A stretch of 12,833 nt of DNA, from NCBI GenBank assembly GCA_020354085.1, contig CP070641.1, positions 88,949 to 101,781 on the forward strand, in the 5' to 3' direction. A program made the translations under genes and the position numbers. This DNA comes from Pseudomonadota bacterium. GTDB taxonomy: Bacteria; Pseudomonadota; Gammaproteobacteria; Acidiferrobacterales; Sulfurifustaceae. A model generated the notes under the pieces. That model was given only the letters and a program-made list of their open reading frames with translations, made no database searches and was not told where the DNA came from. Positions 1 through 6,066 of this stretch are shown here, in pieces (the first letter of the stretch is position 1; each line of letters starts with the position of its first letter).

Positions 1-597
1 CAGCACCGGCAGCGTCACGCGCACGAGCGTGCGCACGGGGTTGGCGCCGAACACGCGCGAGGATTCCTCCAGCGCCACGTCGAACTGCGCCATGGCCGGC
101 GCAATAATGAGGTAGGACACTGGCAGATCGAGCAGCCCCTCGACCAGGATCATGCCGGCGAGCGTGTAGATGTTGAATGGCGCCTCCTCCAGGCCAAAGA
201 GGTTCATGAGCGCCAGGTTCAACATGCCGTTCGACGGATTGAGCAGCAGCGCCCAGCTCACCGCGAACAGCAGGTGCGGGATCATCATCGGCAGGATCGA
301 GATGATGCGGAACAGGAATTTGAAGGGAATGTCGGTGCGCGTGTTGAGGTAGGCGAGGAACAGGGCGAGGCCCGTGGCCGTGAGCGAGGAGCCCAGGACG
401 AACACCGTGGTGTTGACGAGGACGTCGAGAATCGCCGGGTCGCTGTAGCCCTTGATGTATTTCTCCAGCGTGAACTCGCCGAAGGCGGTGAGCCCCGTCG
501 AGAAGCTGCCAAGCAGGAGCATCAGCACCGGCCCGATGGTCAGCACCCCGACGATCGCGACCAGCGAGAGCGTGAGCTTCGAGCGCTTCTGGTCCAT
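1..597 (-). CDS. ABC importer permease, N-terminal half (runs off window)
   Basis: Inner-membrane permease of a binding-protein-dependent ABC importer, of the ferric-iron/polyamine/2-aminoethylphosphonate superfamily (BPD_transp_1). The 199 visible residues begin MDQKRSKL. Membrane segments lie near residues 9-29, 62-84, 96-118 and 144-166. Residues 175-199 (ALEESSRVFGANPVRT then a VTLPVL end) are the EAA loop, the coupling helix that docks on the ATPase. Family members are about 260 residues, or about 550 when two permease units are fused; the window edge hides which applies. The ATG is four codons after the ATPase stop with no clear Shine-Dalgarno, suggesting translational coupling. The substrate is unknown. 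The family call is firm; completeness cannot be judged. Confidence 0.88.
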   Translation of the reverse strand, partial: MDQKRSKLTLSLVAIVGVLTIGPVLMLLLGSFSTGLTAFGEFTLEKYIKGYSDPAILDVLVNTTVFVLGSSLTATGLALFLAYLNTRTDIPFKFLFRIISILPMMIPHLLFAVSWALLLNPSNGMLNLALMNLFGLEEAPFNIYTLAGMILVEGLLDLPVSYLIIAPAMAQFDVALEESSRVFGANPVRTLVRVTLPVL

Positions 598-609
598 GGC
601 CGCAGCGCG

Positions 610-1692
610 CTAGATGGCGAGCAGCAGGCAGTGGGCGGGGTCGAGGGCAAAGCTCACGGCGGCGCCCTCCTCGATGTTCGCGTCCGGGTCGATCTTGGCG
701 AGCAGCAGCTCGTTGCCGACGCGCACCTCCGCCTCGTAGGCCTCGCCGACGAAGACCAGCGACTCGACGCGGCCGCTGACCACGTTGGTGCCGTGCGCTG
801 CGCCGCGCGCGAGGCGGATAAACTCCGGGCGCAGGCAGAGCGTGACCTCGCTGCCCACCGGCATGTCGCGCCGCTCGCAGGCGATGGTCCCGAGTCCGCA
901 ATCGACGATCGTGTGGCCGCCCTCCTCGCCCCGCACCCTGGCCTGGATGAGGTTGGCGCGGCCGATGAAATCCGCCACGAAGCGGTGCTGTGCATCGAAG
1001 TAGATTCTCTTGGGCGCGCCAACCTCGATGATCTTGCCGTCGCGCATGATGGCGATGGTGTCGGACAGCGCCAGCGCCTCAATGCGGTCGTGCGTCACAT
1101 AGACCGCGGTGATCTTGAGCTTGGCGAGGAAGGCGCGCAGTTCCTTGCGCGTTTCCTCGCGCAGTTTGGCGTCGAGGTTGCTCAGCGGTTCATCGAACAA
1201 GATCACCTTGGGCTCGGCCACGAGCGCGCGGGCGAGCGCCACGCGCTGCTGCTGGCCACCGGACAACTTGGTCGCGGGGCGCTGCTCCATGCCCTCCAGG
1301 CGCACGAAGGCGAGCGTCTTCGCCACGCGCTCGCGGACGACATCCTTGGCGACGTTGCGGATCTGCAGCGGGTAGGCCACGTTGTTGAACACGTTCATGT
1401 GCGGCCAGATCGCATAGGTCTGAAACACCATGCCGAGACCGCGCTTCTCCGTGGGCACCGAGATGTTCTTGTCCTTCGAGAAGACCAGCTCATCGCCGAT
1501 CATGATCTCGCCCGTATCCGGCGCCTCCAACCCGACGATGCAGCGCAGCAACGTGGTCTTGCCGCAGCCGCTCGGTCCGAGCAGCGTGAAGATCTGGTTG
1601 GCCGGGATGGTGAGCGTGACGTTATCGAGGGCGGTGATGGTCTTGCCCGCGGAAAAGTAGCGTTTGCTGACGCCTTGAATGCGGATCTCCAT
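610..1692 (-). CDS. ABC importer ATPase with TOBE domain (FbpC/PotA-like)
   Basis: Cytoplasmic ATPase that powers the importer formed with the neighbouring permease and binding protein. It is 360 residues, the usual length for FbpC/PotA/UgpC-type proteins. Walker A GPSGCGKTT is at residues 39-47, the Q-loop Gln at 91, signature LSGGQ at 143-147, Walker B VILFDEP at 163-169, D-loop SNLD at 171-174 and switch His at 201. All catalytic motifs are intact. Residues from about 240 to 360 form the TOBE region, which often holds a regulatory or substrate-sensing site. After the switch His the sequence is HDRIEAL, where HDQxEAL is usual. No good ribosome-binding site precedes the ATG. The gene lies between the binding protein (128-bp gap) and the permease (12-bp gap). 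Iron is a possible substrate but is not shown. Confidence 0.93.
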   Translation of the reverse strand: MEIRIQGVSKRYFSAGKTITALDNVTLTIPANQIFTLLGPSGCGKTTLLRCIVGLEAPDTGEIMIGDELVFSKDKNISVPTEKRGLGMVFQTYAIWPHMNVFNNVAYPLQIRNVAKDVVRERVAKTLAFVRLEGMEQRPATKLSGGQQQRVALARALVAEPKVILFDEPLSNLDAKLREETRKELRAFLAKLKITAVYVTHDRIEALALSDTIAIMRDGKIIEVGAPKRIYFDAQHRFVADFIGRANLIQARVRGEEGGHTIVDCGLGTIACERRDMPVGSEVTLCLRPEFIRLARGAAHGTNVVSGRVESLVFVGEAYEAEVRVGNELLLAKIDPDANIEEGAAVSFALDPAHCLLLAI

Positions 1693-1719
1693 GGGGCCGG
1701 TCCGTGATCGACTCTTCTT

Positions 1720-1797
1720 CTATTTGGTCTTTGGCAGGCTCAGAGCGAGCGCCGAATTGAGCGCTGTGGTGAGCCCGTCGAGCCGGGCGCACCACAC
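1720..1797 (-). CDS. possible 25-residue small ORF in the binding protein-ATPase gap
   Basis: The 128-bp gap between the binding-protein and ATPase genes contains a short frame read from GTG. It is preceded by GGAG with a 6-nt spacer and ends in TAG 27 bp before the ATPase ATG. The predicted peptide is MWCARLDGLTTALNSALAL followed by SLPKTK. Third codon positions are nearly all G or C, as in the real genes nearby, and the frame stays open back into the 3' end of the binding-protein gene. It could be a small coupling peptide that keeps ribosomes moving toward the ATPase gene, or chance in GC-rich DNA. No family is recognised. Confidence 0.2.
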   Translation of the reverse strand: MWCARLDGLTTALNSALALSLPKTK

Positions 1798-1820
1798 GCG
1801 GATCTCCGCCGACTTCGCGA

Positions 1821-2822
1821 CTATTTCACGTCGAAGATCTTCTTGAACTCGCTACCCCACTTCTTGGTTTCGTCGTCCGACAATTCCCGGATGGCGATGA
1901 CCTTGGCCTTGTCCATGCCCTCGATGGGCGGAAACACCCCCGGCGCGAGCACATACTCACCAACGTCCTTGGCCAGCATGCCCGCCGCCTTCTGCGACAG
2001 CCAGTAGTCCACGAACGCCCGCGCCGCGGCCGGATGCGGGGCGGTAGCGCTCACACCGATGGCACGCGGCGTGCCCATGAGCGGCTGATTTTGAACACGC
2101 GCCCAGTCGAGCGGCGCCGGGGCCTTGGTGACGATGTACTTCGGCATGGAGATGCCGATCAACTTCTCACCGGACTCGATCGGCGCGGGCGTCGGCCCGA
2201 AGGAGGCGACGAACATCGGCTTGTTGGCGGCGAGGCCCTTCACAAACTTCATCCACTCGGCCTCGGACTTGAAGACGTTCTCCTTAAGTCCGATCAACCA
2301 GGCGATGGTCGTGGCGTGGTTGGCCGGGTTGGCCATGACAATCTTGTCCTTCCACTTGGGATTGGCCAGGTCCTCGTAGCGCTTCGGCACGTCGGCCGGC
2401 TTCACCCGCTCCTTGTTGTAGATGTAGGCGACGTATTCGATGCCGAAGAGCTGGATCTTGTCGTCCTTCTTCGACCAGTCGGGGTAGCCGGCGGCGGCCG
2501 GCGAGCGATAGGTCGCCAGCATGCCCTTCTCCTTGAGGATGTCCAACACCGGCTGCGGGCCTTGGATGACGTCGGCCATGAACTTACCGGCCTCGTGCTC
2601 GGTGATGGCCGTGGCCACGAACTTGGTGGTGGAGATCCGCGTGTACTCCGCCTTCACGCCGGTGTCGCCGGTGAACGCCTTCATGATCGGCTCAACAGCG
2701 GTGATGTTGGCGTAAAACGCCACCTTGCCTTCGGCCTTGGCCTTGGCGAGGTTGGCATTGTCCGCGGCCTGCAACTGCGCGGCCGCGAATAACGCAATAA
2801 ACGCAACGATTAGCTTTTTCAT
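1821..2822 (-). CDS. ABC importer periplasmic solute-binding protein (family 1, FbpA-like)
   Basis: Secreted binding protein that captures the substrate and delivers it to the permease. It has 333 residues. A Sec signal peptide begins MKKL, has a hydrophobic core to about residue 16 and a likely cleavage after QLQA (residue 19). The mature part has the type II binding-protein pattern: an early strand KVAFYANI (33-40), a hinge segment near FGIEYVAYIYN (126-136) and a late ISMPKYI segment (224-230). Ferric-binding FbpA proteins usually carry two adjacent tyrosines as iron ligands; none are seen here, only single tyrosines at 130, 133, 135 and 229. Iron is therefore not assured, and an organic anion, phosphonate or polyamine remains possible. 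AGAGGGGG 8 nt or less before the ATG supports the start. It is first in the importer operon, behind an FNR-type promoter. Confidence 0.9.
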   Translation of the reverse strand: MKKLIVAFIALFAAAQLQAADNANLAKAKAEGKVAFYANITAVEPIMKAFTGDTGVKAEYTRISTTKFVATAITEHEAGKFMADVIQGPQPVLDILKEKGMLATYRSPAAAGYPDWSKKDDKIQLFGIEYVAYIYNKERVKPADVPKRYEDLANPKWKDKIVMANPANHATTIAWLIGLKENVFKSEAEWMKFVKGLAANKPMFVASFGPTPAPIESGEKLIGISMPKYIVTKAPAPLDWARVQNQPLMGTPRAIGVSATAPHPAAARAFVDYWLSQKAAGMLAKDVGEYVLAPGVFPPIEGMDKAKVIAIRELSDDETKKWGSEFKKIFDVK

Positions 2823-2827
2823 GGTTG

Positions 2828-2858
2828 CCCCCTCTTAACTCGAAGCCGCCACGCGGCT
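2828..2858 (-). promoter_or_regulatory. ribosome-binding site and small leader hairpin of the binding-protein gene
   Basis: Reading the minus strand, AGAGGGGG (2835-2828) is a strong Shine-Dalgarno with correct spacing to the ATG at 2822. Just upstream is a perfect 6-bp inverted repeat with a 3-nt loop, AGCCGC/GCGGCT (2844-2849 and 2853-2858). In the mRNA it would fold 8 nt before the ribosome-binding site. It leaves the site free, so it may stabilise the 5' end or modestly affect initiation. The function is inferred. Confidence 0.45.
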
Positions 2859-2926
2859 GGATACGACCCGGATAGGGCGGATGTCAGTATCGTCCCTTCC
2901 AAACGCCATCCCCGGCTAAGACAACG

Positions 2927-2975
2927 TCGCGTACAGCCTAGCGCATGCCAAGTCGGGCCGTTTGATATAGATCAA
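2927..2975 (-). promoter_or_regulatory. candidate FNR-activated promoter of the importer operon
   Basis: On the minus strand the FNR-type box (centre 2968.5) is followed by TAGGCT at 2940-2935, a weak -10 matching TATAAT at the first two and last positions. No TTGACA-like -35 is seen, as expected for a class II promoter in which the activator occupies about -41.5. Transcription would begin near 2927-2928 and give a leader of roughly 105 nt. The operator is solid; the -10 and start site are inferred from spacing. Confidence 0.4.
2962..2975. promoter_or_regulatory. FNR/ANR-type operator, perfect consensus
   Basis: TTGATATAGATCAA matches TTGAT-N4-ATCAA, the site bound by FNR, ANR and related Crp-family regulators, at all ten defined positions. 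The only gene it can serve at short range is the binding protein of the ABC importer (ATG at 2822, minus strand); no plus-strand gene starts within 1.9 kb. Its centre is 31 bp from the centre of the -10-like hexamer described in the promoter entry, the class II activator arrangement. Dnr/Nnr-type regulators use near-identical sites, so the signal could be low oxygen or nitric oxide. Confidence 0.7.
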
Positions 2976-3032
2976 TCAAACGATGCAGGCCAATATAGGT
3001 ACCGCCCCCAGGTTAACCGCGCGATTTCGCCA

Positions 3033-3061
3033 GCTTGCCGCTGATCGATGCGGCGGCAAGC
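3033..3061. repeat. perfect 9-bp inverted repeat with 11-nt loop
   Basis: GCTTGCCGC (3033-3041) and GCGGCAAGC (3053-3061) are exact reverse complements around an 11-nt spacer. It lies 125 bp beyond the stop of the small membrane-protein gene and about 58 bp upstream of the FNR-type box, seen from the importer. No T-run follows on either strand, so a classical intrinsic terminator is unlikely. It may be a regulator site, a Rho-independent-like end without a U-tract, or an mRNA 3'-end stabiliser. Confidence 0.5.
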
Positions 3062-3185
3062 CACGGCGCCAAACAACTGACCGACGGAAATTGAGTTCCA
3101 AAGGCTTTTGAGCGGCGCGAAACAGTCGGCTGGGGAAGTTCCCTTTGTTATGCGCCCAATGGCCGAACCTACGACCTGCTCGCCC

Positions 3186-3554
3186 TTACCTTGCTCCCAA
3201 CGCTATCAATATTGCTGAAGCACCAAAGACAAACGGGCACAGTCGGAATGGAAGAAAAGCGATCCGAAAGCCGGTAAACAAAGACACCACCGCGAGCACA
3301 ATCAGGGTGGCGATGGCGATGGCGTAAACCGCATTGGACACCGCGGCGTCCGGCTGAATGACGGTGGCGGCGGTAACAAACGCGGCGGTCGAGATCAGCG
3401 CGACACCTTCGACGATCCACTCCATGGTGATGATCCGCCGGTTGTCGGTGGTGAGCTCACCGAAACCCGCCACCACACCGCGAGTTGCGAATAGATGCGC
3501 GACTCCCCAACCGGCGACGATCGCGGAGGCCAGGTAGAGCAGGATCGGTTTCAT
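3186..3554 (-). CDS. small four-helix membrane protein, conserved hypothetical
   Basis: This inner-membrane protein has 122 residues from the start chosen here. That ATG has GGAGGA 7 nt upstream, which is much better than the in-frame start eight codons earlier, which has no ribosome-binding site. Four hydrophobic segments lie at about residues 3-22, 45-62, 70-93 and 97-119. Between the first two is a polar stretch FGELTTDNRRIITMEW (about 31-46), the most distinctive part and probably the conserved core. It has no catalytic motif I can name. The gene shares strand with the upstream AraC regulator, 174 bp away, and its start overlaps the stop of a possible 44-residue ORF. The function is unknown; the coding call is good. 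Confidence 0.75.
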   Translation of the reverse strand: MKPILLYLASAIVAGWGVAHLFATRGVVAGFGELTTDNRRIITMEWIVEGVALISTAAFVTAATVIQPDAAVSNAVYAIAIATLIVLAVVSLFTGFRIAFLPFRLCPFVFGASAILIALGAR

Positions 3555-3685
3555 GTAATTGTCCTCCGAGGTTCGCACATTGCCATGGCCTGCGGCCGCA
3601 CCGATTCCGTGTTGGTCTTAACGGCCTTCTGGAGTACAGCGATCCATTGATCCAGGAGCGAATCGGCCTGTTCGCTTCGTTTCAT
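3551..3685 (-). CDS. possible 44-residue ORF overlapping the membrane-protein start
   Basis: This short frame starts at an ATG 43 bp after the AraC stop. It ends with TGA overlapping the next gene's ATG as ATGA. The peptide begins MKRSEQADSLLDQWIAVLQK, an amphipathic-helix-like stretch, and ends MCEPRRTIT. It is soluble and has no recognised domain. There is no convincing Shine-Dalgarno before its ATG. The ATGA junction favours a real coupled gene, while the missing ribosome-binding site and small size argue against it. It may also be the decayed end of a longer gene, since the frame remains open upstream into the AraC gene. Confidence 0.3.
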   Translation of the reverse strand: MKRSEQADSLLDQWIAVLQKAVKTNTESVRPQAMAMCEPRRTIT

Positions 3686-3728
3686 AGTGAACGCCGGCAG
3701 CGCCGCAGCGATGAGCTCCGGCCATTCC

Positions 3729-4730
3729 CTACGTCTTGGCTTGCGCCCTCCGCCACGCCGCCGGCGGCATGCCGACCAGGCGCTTGAAGGCGCGCGAGAA
3801 CGCGGCCTCCGAGTCATAGCCGACGTCGAGCGCAATCGTTGCCACGGTGCGGTTCGATTCGCGCAACAGCCGCGCGCCGAGTTGGATGCGCCAGTTGGCG
3901 AGATATTGCATTGGCGGGTGCCCAAGGAACTTCACGAATCGATCATGGAGCGCGGAGCGCGACAAGCCAACGTCGTGCGCGAGGTCATCCACTGTCCAAT
4001 TCTTGTCCGGTTGCGCGTGCATGAGTTCCAACGCCTTGCCGACGAAGCGGTCGCGCAGCCCCGCGAGCCAGCCGGTGGCGTCTTCCGGCAGGCCCTCCAA
4101 ATAGCGGCGCGCCGCGTCAACAAACACCATTTCGGAAAGCCGCTCGAGCACCGCGTCGCCGCCGGGTCGCGGATGGCTCGATTCGATTGCCGCCTGCTCG
4201 ATAACGCTGGCCGCCCAGGGTCCGGTGCGCGCCGCCGGGAGATGCAGTACTCGCGGCAACGCGGCGACCAGCGGATTGAACGGCTTCAGGTCGCAACCGA
4301 GAAATCCGCACACCGCCACCATGTCGGCGTCTTCGACCGGCAACGGCGTGCCGGGCTCCACCACGCCGTGGTGATAGGCGATCGGCATCGGCTTGGGCTC
4401 GTTGCGAGTGGAAAACACCCACTCGGCGGTTTGGCGCAACGGCTCCACGCCCGGGGCGCTGGACAATACGTGGCTGTCACCGTGCGGAAATATCACGATA
4501 TCTCCGGTGGCAAGTTTCAGCGGCGTCTCTCCCGCCACCGCCGCCCAACCGTCGCCCTTGGCGATCATGTGGTACTCCATCACGTGCTCGCAGCCGGGCA
4601 TTACCGCTTCCGCGATTTCGCTGGCCGGCGGCGCTTGCGCCGACCAGGGACTACGGCAACTCACGTAATAGAAAGCTGCCCCGCGCACGCGCACGCTGCG
4701 CAGCAGATCGGAAAGCGTGTCTCGGCTCAT
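3729..4730 (-). CDS. AraC-family regulator with cupin-type sensor domain
   Basis: This transcription factor has 333 residues. Residues 1 to about 190 form a cupin-like N-terminal half (Cupin_6/AraC_binding type, as in RclR). Its features are an opening DTLSDLLRSVRVRGAAF, a GDIVIFPHGDSHVLSS strand (76-91) and a CGFLGCDLKPFNPLVAALPR segment (141-160). The C-terminal half is the AraC DNA-binding domain, with helix-turn-helix one at about 246-268 and helix-turn-helix two at about 295-317, ending in the family signature around GYDSEAAFSRAFKR. Cysteines at 25, 47, 141 and 146 could sense oxidants or electrophiles, as cysteines do in RclR; that is inference. GGGAG 6 nt before the ATG supports the start. 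The gene is divergent from the methyltransferase cassette, its likely target, and may also autoregulate. Confidence 0.92.
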   Translation of the reverse strand: MSRDTLSDLLRSVRVRGAAFYYVSCRSPWSAQAPPASEIAEAVMPGCEHVMEYHMIAKGDGWAAVAGETPLKLATGDIVIFPHGDSHVLSSAPGVEPLRQTAEWVFSTRNEPKPMPIAYHHGVVEPGTPLPVEDADMVAVCGFLGCDLKPFNPLVAALPRVLHLPAARTGPWAASVIEQAAIESSHPRPGGDAVLERLSEMVFVDAARRYLEGLPEDATGWLAGLRDRFVGKALELMHAQPDKNWTVDDLAHDVGLSRSALHDRFVKFLGHPPMQYLANWRIQLGARLLRESNRTVATIALDVGYDSEAAFSRAFKRLVGMPPAAWRRAQAKT

Positions 4731-4773
4731 CGGCGCTCCCGTGTGGTGGACGGTGGAGCAAGAAACATGGACG

Positions 4774-4840
4774 CGCGATCAAGTTGTCAATCAATCGCGG
4801 ACGCAGGATCAAACTTGCCCGACAGGGAGTGAAGTGTCAA
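4774..4840. promoter_or_regulatory. repeat-rich divergent promoter/operator region
   Basis: Part of the 169-bp gap between the AraC gene and the plus-strand cassette. GATCAA occurs twice as a direct repeat 30 bp apart (4777-4782 and 4807-4812), about three helical turns, a spacing that suits AraC dimers. CAAGTT/AACTTG (4780-4785, 4812-4817) and CGCGAT/ATCGCG (4774-4779, 4794-4799) are perfect inverted pairs. Two exact TTGACA -35 hexamers face the AraC gene (minus strand 4790-4785 and 4840-4835), but each has only a weak -10. No clear plus-strand promoter was found, consistent with activator dependence. Confidence 0.4.
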
Positions 4841-4899
4841 CGACATCCTCTCGGGAAAATGGCGGCACTTACTAATACATCGTCAAAAGGAGACGCGCC

Positions 4900-5133
4900 A
4901 TGCCAACCAATCAGGTGAACATAGTTGTGGACGTAAAGCGGGTTCTCGACCCCCAAGCCGCCGACGCGCTGGTCAGCGAGCTCGGAGGTTTGCAGGGCGT
5001 GAGCGGTGCGCGCATGAGCGCGCGGACGCCGCGCCTGGTGCTCGTGGACTTCGACCCGAAACAGACCAGCACGCAGCGCGTGCTCGGCACTGTCCAGCGC
5101 CGCGGAATCGACGCGCGGCTGATCGGCATGTGA
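4900..5133 (+). CDS. small HMA-like (ferredoxin-fold) protein without metal-binding cysteines
   Basis: A cytoplasmic 77-residue protein. AGGAGA 7 nt before the ATG gives a strong start. The pattern fits the beta-alpha-beta-beta-alpha-beta fold of heavy-metal-associated domains: strand NIVVDV (7-12), helix DPQAADALVSELGGL (17-31), strand SGARMSA (35-41), strand RLVLVDFDP (45-53), helix STQRVLGTVQRRG (57-69) and final strand ARLIG (72-76). The segment VDFDP followed by a helix resembles the V-x-[FY]-[DN] turn of HMA proteins. The CxxC metal site is absent; the protein has no cysteine at all. It could bind another ligand, act as a protein adaptor, or be a divergent non-metal relative. It is first in the cassette divergent from AraC, 63 bp before the methyltransferase gene. 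The fold call is inferred from the secondary-structure pattern only. Confidence 0.6.
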   Translation: MPTNQVNIVVDVKRVLDPQAADALVSELGGLQGVSGARMSARTPRLVLVDFDPKQTSTQRVLGTVQRRGIDARLIGM

Positions 5134-5196
5134 TCCGCAAGGCAAGCATCCCGCCAGTCGCGGGCAATCCCACAAACCAACGTTAGGAGAACAGAA

Positions 5197-6063
5197 ATGG
5201 AACAAGCACTGAACGCTGTTACGTCGACCACCCCGCCAAGAGCAACGCCCGCTGGGGCCAATCCCGATTTCAGCGCGATCAAGCAGCGCCAGCAGGCCAC
5301 CTGGGCGAGCGGCGACTACGGCAGTATCGGCACGCGCCTGCAAATTGTCGGCGAACTGCTGGCCGAGGCGGTCGACCTGCGTGCCGGCGAGCGCGTGCTG
5401 GACGTGGCCGCCGGCAACGGCAACGCCACGCTCGCCGCGGCGCGCCGCTTCGCGCACGTAGTTTCGACCGACTATGTGCCGGAGTTGCTCGACAAGGGCA
5501 CGCAGCGGGCCAGGGCCAACGGGCTCGACATCCAGTTCCAGGTGGCAGACGCGGAGGCCCTGCCGTTCGAAAATGGCTCGTTCGACGTGGCGCTGTCCAC
5601 GTTTGGCGTGATGTTCACGCCTGAACCGGCGAAAGCGGCACGCGAATTGAGGCGCGTGGTGCGCAGTGGTGGCCGCATCGGCATGGCCAACTGGACGCCG
5701 GAGGGATTCATCGGCGATCTGTTTCGCGTCATCGCGAAACATGTTCCGCCGCCAGCCGGCCTGCAATCGCCGATGTTATGGGGCAGCGAGCCACGCATCG
5801 TCGAGCTGTTCGGTCCGGAGGCGACGGATATTCGCTGCAAGCGCAGCATCTACAACTTCCGTTATCAGTCCGCCGCGCACTGGATCGAGGTGTTCCGCAA
5901 CCTCTACGGCCCGACGCACAAGGCCTACGCCGCACTGACTCCGGATCGCCAATCGCGCCTGACTGAAGACCTCACGGCGCTGCTCGAGCGGCTGAACGTC
6001 GGTGGCCCGGATTCACTCGTAGTACCGGGCGAGTACCTGGAGGTTGTGATCACCAAGAAGTAG
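5197..6063 (+). CDS. class I SAM-dependent methyltransferase (UbiE-like Methyltransf_11)
   Basis: A soluble 288-residue enzyme that should transfer a methyl group from S-adenosylmethionine; the acceptor is unknown. SAM motif I is VLDVAAGNGN (67-76). The acidic residue that holds the ribose is Asp92 (STDYVPELL). Asp118 in VADAEALPF contacts adenine, and the post-motif strand is FDVALSTFGVMF (129-140). RVVRSGGRIGMANWTPEGF (153-171) is the usual strand-5 region. The roughly 40-residue N-terminal lead and the C-terminal half (170-288) form the acceptor side and show no known subfamily mark to me. AGGAG 7 nt upstream supports the start. A GC-rich palindrome and hairpin follow the stop. UbiE-like enzymes act on quinones or other small molecules; either is possible. 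Confidence 0.88.
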   Translation: MEQALNAVTSTTPPRATPAGANPDFSAIKQRQQATWASGDYGSIGTRLQIVGELLAEAVDLRAGERVLDVAAGNGNATLAAARRFAHVVSTDYVPELLDKGTQRARANGLDIQFQVADAEALPFENGSFDVALSTFGVMFTPEPAKAARELRRVVRSGGRIGMANWTPEGFIGDLFRVIAKHVPPPAGLQSPMLWGSEPRIVELFGPEATDIRCKRSIYNFRYQSAAHWIEVFRNLYGPTHKAYAALTPDRQSRLTEDLTALLERLNVGGPDSLVVPGEYLEVVITKK

Positions 6064-6066
6064 TTA

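Larger units (their letters stand above)
2823..3185. other. 363-bp intergenic region upstream of the importer operon
   Basis: No convincing gene is seen on either strand. From the importer side it holds the binding-protein leader, a candidate FNR-type promoter (2927-2975) and a perfect inverted repeat (3033-3061). Beyond about 3062 up to the stop of the small membrane-protein gene I see no T-tract terminator. An imperfect palindrome GGGAA-G-TTCCC (3133-3143) is present, but it is too short to interpret. Confidence 0.6.

Noticed and set aside
274..1707. Plus-strand open frame of 477 codons opposite the importer ATPase
   Set aside because: It runs antisense to a gene with every ABC motif intact, is rich in Arg, His, Glu and Ala as mirror frames of GC-rich genes are, and has no recognisable domain.
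3133..3143. Short palindrome GGGAA-G-TTCCC as an operator
   Set aside because: Five-bp arms with a one-base centre are too common in a window of this size to assign a role.
3687..4832. Plus-strand open frame of 381 codons opposite the AraC gene
   Set aside because: It covers a clear AraC regulator on the other strand and its composition is that of an antisense shadow; no ribosome-binding site or domain is seen.
4837..5766. Minus-strand open frame of 309 codons opposite the HMA-like and methyltransferase genes
   Set aside because: Both plus-strand genes have strong ribosome-binding sites and family motifs, whereas this frame has neither and spans the gap between them.
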